From assembly GCF_000698145.1 (NCBI RefSeq), contig NZ_BAXB01000010.1, positions 62,001 through 126,000 on the forward strand: DNA of 64,000 bases, written 5' to 3'. The position numbers and the translations under genes are program-made. The stretch is from Geomicrobium sp. JCM 19039 (GTDB lineage: Bacteria > Bacillota > Bacilli > Bacillales > Marinococcaceae). The notes below the pieces were generated by a model. That model did no database searches. It was not told the origin of the DNA and saw only the letters and a program-made list of their open reading frames with translations. Positions 56,651-64,000 of the stretch are shown one piece after another (positions within the stretch are counted from its first letter, which is position 1; every line of letters starts with the position of its first letter).

Positions 56651-58370
56651 ATGAGAAAGCTTTTAACCTATCTTAGACCTTACACAATCGTTATCGTCGC
56701 GGCACTCGTGATGATGTTTATTGAACTTGCGATTGAATTGGCACAACCGCTGATTATTTCCATTATTATTGATGAAGGTATTATCGCAGGGGATTCGGAC
56801 CCTGTCTGGAGGTGGGGCCTATTAATGATTGGCCTCTCCTTCATATCATTAGTTGCCGGGGTATTTAACTCGTTTTTTGCTGCGCATGTGAGTCAAAGTG
56901 TCGGTTGGAAAATTAGAGATGATCTGTTTACGAAGATTCAACAGTTTTCTTTTGCGAACCTTTCTGTTTTTTCCAATGCATCATTGACGACAAGGTTAAC
57001 AAATGATGTCACCCAAATCCAAAACACACTACTCATGTCTATGCGAATTATGGCAAGAGCCCTGCGCTAGTTATTGGTGGGGTCATCATGGCCTTTGTCA
57101 TTAATTGGCGCATTGCTATCGTATTACTCGTCACTGTTCCGATTCTTTTCATTTTTCTTGTCTGGTTGTTTGTGCGCGCAGGTCGCTTGTTCCGTGGTGT
57201 GCAAAAACAACTCGATGTACTTAACGGCATTGTGCATGAGAATTTAACTGCTGTACGTCTCGTGAAAGCTTTCGTAAGGCGTAAGTTTGAGGGCGAGCGT
57301 TTTCAACGAGCGGCTGAACAGTTGCGAGACCGCACGACGTTTGCGTTTCGATATGTTGAAGTGACGATGCCCGTCATTTTATTGCTGATGAATATCGGTA
57401 TTATCGGTGTGTTGTGGCTCGGTAATGTGAACATTAATACTGGAAATGCGACGACCGGGGAAGTCGTTGCCATCATTAACTACAGTACACGTACGGCGAT
57501 GGCACTAGGTGTATTTTCAATGATTATTATGAATTTATCCCGTGCAAAAGCGTCTTCAGATCGGATCTTTGAAGTATTAGAATCAAAAGTGGATGACTTT
57601 GAAAACGATAAGCGTGTCGATGACAAAGCGATCGTAGGTGACATTCGTATGGCGAATGTATCCTTTTCCTATAACCGCTCTACAAATCAGGTTTTGCGGA
57701 ATATCGATCTTTCATTCGAACCAAAAAGTAGTGTTGCGATTTTAGGTGCTACCGGTTCTGGGAAAACGACGCTCATGCAGCTCATCGCTCGTTTGTATGA
57801 ACCTGATGATGGGCAGATTTATATCGATCAATCTCCTATTGATACATACCCGCTTAAAAACTACCGAGAACAGATTGGTTATGTTCCCCAAGCGGTAACG
57901 TTGCTTTCGGGAACGATTCGCGACGTCGTTTCATTTGGGCATGAAAATGCTGATGATGAGCAAATCGCAAAGGCACTTCAGGCGGCACAAATTTATGAAA
58001 CCGTCACCGGTTTACCTAAAGGATTAGATACGTTGATTGGGCAGCGAGGGGTTAATCTATCAGGTGGCCAAAAGCAAAGATTGACGATTGCAAGGGCGCT
58101 ATTAAGAAAGCATCAATTTTGTTGCTCGATGACAGCACGAGCGCGCTCGACGCTACGACGGAGATGAATCTGTTGGAAGCACTCGAGGCATATGGTTGTA
58201 CGACGGTCATCGTCACGCAAAAGGTATCGACGACAAAAGCAATGGACCAGGTAATTTTGCTGAACAACGGTGAAATTGAATCGTCAGGTACTCACGAAAA
58301 CCTTTTAAACCGTTCCGCTATTTACAGAGAAATCTATGAATCTCAGCATGAACGGGGGCACATCCAATGA
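56651..58370 (+). CDS. ABC exporter half-transporter with degenerate ATP site, BmrC/YheI-like (two frame breaks)
   Basis: About 573 aa: six-helix membrane domain then ATPase domain. Walker A GATGSGKTT, signature NLSGGQKQR. After the second break Walker B is followed by DDSTSALD, with Asp where catalytic Glu is normal, and the switch region reads VTQKVSTTK with Gln instead of His, the pattern of the degenerate subunit BmrC in BmrCD. Breaks near 57060 (missing base, then ALVIGGVIMAFV) and near 58112. It overlaps the next gene by 4 bases. It exports hydrophobic compounds as a heterodimer; unrelated to amino-sugar uptake as far as I can tell. Confidence 0.85.
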
Positions 58371-60195
58371 AAAATCAAATGAAAGCCCCGTTCTCTTACG
58401 ATTTGAAAAAGTTAAAAGCGATGCTCGATCCAAGCGAGCATCAAGGTAAGCAAAAAAAACCTACAAACTTGTCTCAAACGTTAATGAAGTTGTGGAAATA
58501 CTTGCAAGTACACCGTATGCCTCTCACAATCGTGCTCGTCATGGTGACGCTAAGTTCCTTGTTGGCACTTGCGGGGCCTTTCCTTGTCGGCATGACGATT
58601 GATCTGTTTATTAGCACCGGAGAAATGAACGGCTTTATGTATATGCTACTCGGTTTGCTCACGATCTACCTTTTGCATTCTCTTACAGTATGGTTGCAAC
58701 ATTTTTGGATGGTTCGTGTGTCGCAAAGCACCGTTTATCAGATGCGAACGCAGCTCATGGGTCATATGAATGAACTGCCGATTTCTTATTTTGACAGTAG
58801 TGAGCAAGGCGATTTGATGAGCCGAGTGAACAATGACATGGAAAACGTGAGCAACACGCTTAACTCTTCCATTATTCAAGTGTTTACGAGTATTATCACG
58901 CTCGTCGGTATACTTGTTGTCATGCTCTGGTTAAGCCCGCTACTCACGCTCGTATCGATGAGTGTTATTCCGTTAATGTGGTTTGGGATTCGTTGGATTA
59001 CGAAACGAACGAGAAAGCTTTTTAAAGCACAACAAAACCGCTTGGGAGCGCTCAATGCGTTTAGTGAAGAAGCCATATCAGGCCATTCCATAACGAAAAC
59101 GTTCTCCCAAGAAGAGCGTATGATCGACTCATTCGCGAACAAAATGACCAGCTAAAACAATCCGGTTTTTGGGCACAAGTGTACTCTGGATTAATCCCGA
59201 AGTATATGAATTCACTCAACAGCTTTAGCTTCGCCATCATTGCGGCGGCAGGTGGAATGATGGCGGTAAACAATCTCATTACCGTAGGTGTGATCGTTAT
59301 ATTCATTGAGTACTCTAGACAATTCACACGTCCTCTAAATGACCTTGCCAATCAATTCAATCTACTGCTTTCTGCAATTGCAGGAGCGGAGCGTGTGTTC
59401 GAAGTGATGGGGACAAAGCGCGAACGAGAAGATGAAACGAACCACCGAGACATCGATTGGAATGTTCAAGGAGAGCTTGAATTTAAGAATGTGAGCTTCT
59501 CGTACACAGATACGCCAACGATCCAAGATGTAAGTTTTCACGTATCTCCGGGAAAGACGGTGGCTTTTGTTGGGAAAACCGGTGCTGGAAAAACGACAAT
59601 GATGAATTTACTTACCCGTTTTTATGATCCAGATGAAGGCGATATTCTGTTAGACAAGCAACCAATCCGTTCGATCAAGCGCGAGGATTTACGTGAGCAT
59701 TTAGCGGTTGTATTGCAAGACACCCATTTATTTGAGGGAACAGTGATGGAGAATATTCGCTATGGGAACCTTAAAGCGAGCGATGATGCGGTGTATCGAG
59801 CGGCCAAAGAAGCGAATGCGCATCGTTTTATCGAAAAACTATCCAGTGGCTACGAGACCGTCCTAAAAGGTGGCGGTGGCATTAGTCAAGGGCAAAAACA
59901 ACTACTCGCAATTGCTAGAGCTCTGCTCCGCAACCCGAAGCTGTTAATCCTCGACGAAGCGACGAGTAGCATTGATACCGTTACTGAATTGAAGATTCAA
60001 CAAGCACTCGCTGTCTTAATGGAAGGCCGAACAAGCTTTGTCATCGCTCATCGTTTAAACACGATCCGCGAAGCGGACATGATCGTGATCTTTGATGAAG
60101 GGCGGATCATCGAGAAAGGTACGCATGAACAGTTGTTGCGGTTGGGTGGGGCGTATGCAAAATTGCATGCCGATCAGCGTTCCTCGTCTTCTTGA
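58367..60195 (+). CDS. ABC exporter half-transporter with canonical ATP site, BmrD/YheH-like (frame break near 59130)
   Basis: About 609 aa. A long cytoplasmic N-terminus (about 50 residues), six membrane helices, then ATPase: Walker A GKTGAGKTT, signature ISQGQKQ, Walker B LLILDEATSSID with catalytic Glu, and VIAHRLNTI switch His. It complements the degenerate upstream subunit. One base is missing near 59130; the correct frame continues through SGFWAQVYSGLIPKY. The 3' end overlaps the convergent oxidoreductase gene by 22 bases. Confidence 0.87.
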
Positions 60196-61113
60196 ATCTT
60201 CATGACGAGCTTTCCTTTCGTATGACCTTTCTCGATTTTTTCGTGCGCATCTTGAACGCCTCGTTCTGTAAACGGGAACGTCTCAGAGATGTGTACAGTT
60301 AGCGTTTCACTTTCATACAGTGCACACAGTTTGGATAGAAGACTTTGGCTCGGTGAGATTGCTGTAAAGGCTGCAGTGACCGAATGTTTTCTCGCCAATT
60401 GTTCGCTAGGGTCTCGGGCAATCGAAAGTAAACAGCCGTCTCGTTCTAGTAAAGGAAAGAGCTCGTCTTGGCTTGAACCGCCGACGCAATCGAAAATGGC
60501 GGTAAACGTTTTACTTAGCGTATGGACGGGTTGCTGTTTATAATCGATAACTTCATCTGCTCCGGCGTCTTTCATGAGTTGTTGAGAATCACTGCTGCCA
60601 ACGGCGGTTACTGTTGCACCAAGGTGCTTGGCAATTTGAATCGCGAATAAACCTACACCTCCAGCACCTCCAATAACAAGCAGTCGGTCAACGTCAGTCA
60701 GTTGCATGCGATCTTGCAAGTTTTGCAGTGCAGTCACACCAGCAAGAGGCAACGCAGCTGCTTCGAGAAAGCCCGCATTAACTGGAGATCTAAAAATTTG
60801 ATCTTGAGGCACTGAAACGTAAGCTGCGTAAGTGCTGCCGGGACTTTGCTGTCACGCCAAAGACGCGATCACCAATGGAAAATTTCGTGACATTTTCTCC
60901 TTTTTCTACAATAATTCCTGAGATGTCTGAGCCAAGCACAACAGGGAAATCAAGGTCTGGTTTTTTACCTTCGCGAAGCTTAAAGTCTAAAGGGTTTACC
61001 GATGTTGCATACTGTTCCACAATGACAGCATCTTCGTTGACTGTCGGATGTGTAACTTCCAACTCCGTCAGTTCATCTTTACTTCCGAAACGTTGAACAC
61101 CTAATGCCTTCAT
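60174..61113 (-). CDS. Zinc-independent quinone oxidoreductase-like alcohol dehydrogenase (frame break near 60835)
   Basis: About 313 aa medium-chain dehydrogenase. The N-terminal GroES-like part (VNPLDFKLREGKKP, VVLGSDISGIIVEKG, GDRVFG) lacks the catalytic zinc ligands of classical enzymes. The NADPH motif is GGAGGVGLFAIQIAKHLGA. One base is lost near 60835, after which YAAYVSVPQDQIF resumes. Probably reduces quinones or enones. ATG 61113 follows AAAAGGTTGTGAAAAT. Confidence 0.83.
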
Positions 61114-61185
61114 ATTTTCACAACCTTTTTAGTTGTAGTTTACCCGCATTCATACGTTCTAGAACATGATTGGAGGAATTTCTAT

Positions 61186-62165
61186 ATGTTGCACTCATTG
61201 ATTGCGATTGACGGTGGTGGTACAAAGACGGCAGCTTTATTAGTCGATGGGAATGGTAATGTACAGGCTGAGGCGTTAGTATCGGCAACAAACCCGAACA
61301 GTCTAAGCGAGGAAATTGTTCAGTCTCGAATTGAAGCGCTGCTCACGAAGTTAAAACTGCAAGCAGAGCATGCGTATGAAGAGGTGAGGTTCGTATTTGC
61401 AGGAATGGCAGGAGGCGACCGTGAACCGGCGAAAACGGTGTTTAAAGAAGCCATTCGTCACCATTTTTCTGTAGAGCCTACCGTTTATGTAGACCACGAT
61501 GCGGTTACGGCATTGTATAGTGGAACGTATGGACAACCAGGCATCGTATCGATTGCCGGCACGGATCAATCGTTTTCGGTGTGAATGAATACGGTGATCG
61601 TGATCGCTTGGGCGGTTGGGGGTACTTGCTTGAAGATGCGGGCAGTGGCTTTGAGCTCGGTCGTCAAGCGGTGCTTCACTGCATGAATGAATTTGATCTG
61701 AAACGAGTGCCGTCTCCCTTATCAGAAGCTGTATTGGCACATTTTCAAGTAGCGCGAGCAAACGAGCTCATTTCGCTTATTTACGAGCCAGGAAGAACGC
61801 GAGAGCGAATTGCGCCTTTAAGTGAGCAAGTGTGCAATCTAGCGATAGAAGGTCAACCTGAAGCCGTGCGGATTGTGCGCGATGCCGCACATAAAAACGT
61901 AGAAGCTATGGTCGTTATGGCAGAACGTTTGTTTCAACAGCCCCCCGACCAAATCGTCATTGCTGGCAGTGTGTACAAAAGTGAGTGGTTATGGCGCGAG
62001 CTTTTAGGGGACTTGCTTAAGGAAAAGTTACCTGATACAACATTAACACGACCTGTGTACCCGGTTTTAGCTGGCGCTGTTGCCGCCGCTGACATGAACA
62101 TCGGACAAACGAGAACAGACGAACAATATGAAAAAATTTTTGAGCAAATAACGATTGTTTCTTAA
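61186..62165 (+). CDS. BadF/BadG-type sugar kinase, second copy (frame break near 61565)
   Basis: About 326 aa. Phosphate motif AIDGGGTKTAALLVDG, adenosine-side IVIAGSVYKSEWLW and the conserved GGWGYLLEDAGSGFELGRQA, seen intact here but scrambled in the first kinase. The break near 61565 restores SIAGTGSIVFGVNEYG when one base is added. It is adjacent to a MurR/RpiR regulator, supporting a MurNAc or GlcNAc kinase role like Clostridium MurK. ATG follows TGGAGGAA. Confidence 0.83.
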
Positions 62166-62192
62166 GACAAACGAGAAGAAGGTGGTAGACAA

Positions 62193-63053
62193 ATGGCGCA
62201 TAACGGAGGGCTCGTCCGAATTCGTGAAGCAATGCCGTCAATAAAGCGTGCAGAGAGAAATGCAGCGAGGTACATTTTAGAACATCCTGAAAAAGTGATT
62301 ACGATGTCTGTAAAACAATTGGCTGATGCGAGTGGTTCAAGTCAAGCGGCGATTATTCGGATGTGCAAAGGAATTGGTTTGGAAGGGTTTCAAGAATTGA
62401 AAGTCCGGATTGCTGGCGATTTGCAGATGAGAGATCAATCCAATACGAAAACGTATCAAGAGATTCGAGCGGATGATGGAGCAGAAGTACTCATGCGAAA
62501 CATCTCCGAAAACAACATATTCTCTATTAAAGAAACGTTGCACATTCTGGACGAAGAAGCGATTTCAAAAGCGATTCAGGCGTTGCACCGTGCAGAACGT
62601 ATTGAGTTTTATGGAGCAGCAGCGTCGCAGCTTATCGCCCAAGACGCCCAGCAGAAATTTATCCGAATTAACAAACCGTGCACGGCGTACCAAGATATGC
62701 ATATGCAAATTACGTCATCCGTTACGTTAACGAGTGAGGATGTTGCTTTTGCAATTTCTTATTCCGGCGAAACTCGGCACATCTTACATGCAATTCAAAA
62801 CGCCAAAAAACGGGGAGTTACGACGATTGCTCTCACTCGATACGGCTCAAATTCTCTAAGCGATCTCGTTGATATTCCATTATATACCTCTTCTTCAGAA
62901 GCGGAAATTCGCTCTTCGGCTTCATCATCAAGAATTGCTCAACTAAACGTTATTGATATTCTTTTTACAGGAGTAGCTGCGATTAATTATGATGAATCGG
63001 TAGATTACTTAAATGAGACAAGAGAAGCATTGCGAAAAGAGTTTAGAGAGTGA
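62193..63053 (+). CDS. MurR/RpiR-family regulator
   Basis: 286 aa. The N-terminal HTH_6 domain (residues 1-77, ADASGSSQAAIIRMCKGIG) is followed by a SIS sugar-phosphate-binding domain (about 105-250; EFYGAAASQLIAQD, ISYSGETRHIL). It senses a phosphosugar such as MurNAc-6-phosphate or GlcNAc-6-phosphate. ATG follows AGAAGGTGG. It is 27 bases after the kinase, so both probably form one unit; the regulator likely controls this and perhaps the upstream uptake genes. It is intact. Confidence 0.88.
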   Translation: MAHNGGLVRIREAMPSIKRAERNAARYILEHPEKVITMSVKQLADASGSSQAAIIRMCKGIGLEGFQELKVRIAGDLQMRDQSNTKTYQEIRADDGAEVLMRNISENNIFSIKETLHILDEEAISKAIQALHRAERIEFYGAAASQLIAQDAQQKFIRINKPCTAYQDMHMQITSSVTLTSEDVAFAISYSGETRHILHAIQNAKKRGVTTIALTRYGSNSLSDLVDIPLYTSSSEAEIRSSASSSRIAQLNVIDILFTGVAAINYDESVDYLNETREALRKEFRE

Positions 63054-63062
63054 GGGGTGCAC

Positions 63063-63782
63063 ATGTTAATCCCATTTGAAGAAACGTTATATGAGGCGAC
63101 ATTTGTAGAGCGCCCAAATCGGTTTATTCTTTTTGCTACGTTAGCGGACGGGGAAATCGTCCGGGCTCATGTGCCAGATCCTGGTCGACTTGAAGGCCTT
63201 CTCGTCCAAAACGCAACGGTGTTCTTGCGATTTAGTCAAAACCCAAACCGCAAAACGCGTTGGACGGCTGTGCTTGTCGAGCGACGAGACAAAGGGTTTG
63301 TTTCATTGGAAGCTGCTCGTGCAAATGACATTGCCGCACGTGTAATTGAAAAGGGGATTGCATCAAGTTTGAGCGCGTGGACGATTCAAAAAAAGGAATA
63401 TACGTATGGTCACTCAAGGTGGGATTTCCTACTACACAGTCATCGTGGCTCGGCGCTTTTAGAGGTGAAGAGTGTCACGCTTGCTAAAGAGGGGATCGGT
63501 TATTTTCCTGATGCGGTTACAAAAAGAGGTAGGAAACATGTGGAAGGTTTATCCGATATTGCTCGCAGTGAAGATGGACGAGCCATTTTGCTTTTTGTCG
63601 CTCAGCGAGAAGACATTCATGAAATTCGACCAGCCGAACATATTGATCCAGAATTTGCCGAGGCGCTCAAGTATGCAAAAACGAGTGGAGTCATGATGCT
63701 CGGCATCAAAGTTAAGCCGAGCATCGGTGGGTATGATTATTTAGGTGAAGTGCCTGTTCGATTGTTCGATGATTTGCCATAA
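63063..63782 (+). CDS. sfsA: DNA/RNA nuclease SfsA
   Basis: 239 aa from ATG 63063 (after GAGGGG). SfsA-family segments: RAHVPDPGRLEGLL, the OB-like N-terminal region, RWDFLLHS and the nuclease-like LLEVKSVTLAKEGIG then YFPDAVTKRGRKHVEG. Once called a sugar fermentation stimulation protein, it is now seen as a PD-(D/E)XK-type nuclease. It starts 9 bases after the regulator gene but is probably not functionally linked. It is intact. Confidence 0.9.
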   Translation: MLIPFEETLYEATFVERPNRFILFATLADGEIVRAHVPDPGRLEGLLVQNATVFLRFSQNPNRKTRWTAVLVERRDKGFVSLEAARANDIAARVIEKGIASSLSAWTIQKKEYTYGHSRWDFLLHSHRGSALLEVKSVTLAKEGIGYFPDAVTKRGRKHVEGLSDIARSEDGRAILLFVAQREDIHEIRPAEHIDPEFAEALKYAKTSGVMMLGIKVKPSIGGYDYLGEVPVRLFDDLP

Positions 63783-64000
63783 GTCATCTTTTGAGTAACG
63801 TAACGCTATATCTTGGTTATTGGAAAGATAATCTAATACTTTTTCAGCTGGCATCATCGCAAGAAGACCACGGATAATCATCGTGAGATAGGGTACAGAC
63901 GGTGGGCGATGTTCAGATTGAGCAACAGCTGGTGATGTGAAAGTAAACACCGGATAGCCGTCAAACATGCCTGTATACACAACCACTCCGTACCATGCAG
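63741..64000 (-). CDS. C-terminal part of an unrecognised protein (partial at window edge)
   Basis: The minus-strand frame is open to the window edge (about 86 residues). It reads with sequences such as MIIRGLLAMMPAEKVLDYL and SNNQDIALRYSKDDLWQIIE. It ends 42 bases inside the sfsA 3' end, convergent. No family recognised; the composition is protein-like. It may instead be a frame by chance. Confidence 0.4.
   Translation of the reverse strand, partial: AWYGVVVYTGMFDGYPVFTFTSPAVAQSEHRPPSVPYLTMIIRGLLAMMPAEKVLDYLSNNQDIALRYSKDDLWQIIEQSNRHFT

Noticed and set aside
56651-60195. ABC exporter pair as part of the amino-sugar pathway
   Set aside because: The subunits match the BmrCD drug-exporter pattern; adjacency alone does not support a role in sugar uptake.

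Overview
The window looks like a chromosomal segment of a low-to-moderate GC Bacillota, most likely an alkaliphilic or halotolerant Bacillaceae. The reasons are strong AGGAGG-type ribosome sites, frequent TTG/GTG starts, ATGA-coupled operons, MutS2, SinR-like, YesL-type DUF624, NamZ (YbbC-like) and BmrCD-like proteins, and exported proteins that are very rich in Asp and Glu. I see no rRNA, tRNA, phage genes or CRISPR.

Layout. 1-1506: AT-rich C-terminal part of a Ski2-like helicase, possibly the edge of a defence island. 1.8-5.3 kb: small proteins, a lipoprotein and a Smr-less MutS2. 5.7-14.5 kb: a sugar-uptake operon (ROK repressor, ArgH-family lyase, solute-binding protein, two permeases, a large secreted PIG-L/NEW3 protein). 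15.9-29.0 kb: an exopolysaccharide cluster headed by a two-component system, with polymer assembly genes, glycosyltransferases, an acyltransferase and an internal SinR-like regulator. 29.0-33.6 kb: M20 hydrolase, NUDIX, histidine phosphatase and a DUF2306 protein. 34.7-37.6 kb: a methionine-type ABC importer (MetNIQ) and a lipoprotein. 38.2-43.9 kb: SelO, a stand-alone Z1-type P-loop protein, a lipoprotein and an alpha/beta hydrolase. 43.9-48.3 kb: a PepSY/two-component module, a MerR regulator and a small membrane protein. 49.3-63.8 kb: NUDIX, DUF624, a probable cell-wall amino-sugar scavenging cluster (two BadF-type kinases, ABC importer, NamZ, MurR/RpiR), a heterodimeric ABC exporter, an oxidoreductase and SfsA.

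Two things cut across the window. First, about 30 single-base frame breaks interrupt otherwise well conserved genes. Almost all fit loss of one base, usually in a short homopolymer, so I read them as consensus errors rather than mass pseudogenisation and annotate each gene across its breaks. Two apparent giant fusions (ROK-lyase, glycosyltransferase-acyltransferase) come from the same cause. Second, there is a dispersed MITE-like family with about 28-bp terminal inverted repeats (three full copies, two fragments). Three of its loci carry tandem arrays of an exactly 58-bp unit, placed at one fixed point of the element. Other intergenic tracts are built from direct and inverted copies of a short tract-specific word. 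The repeat family is the most unusual thing I can see here.
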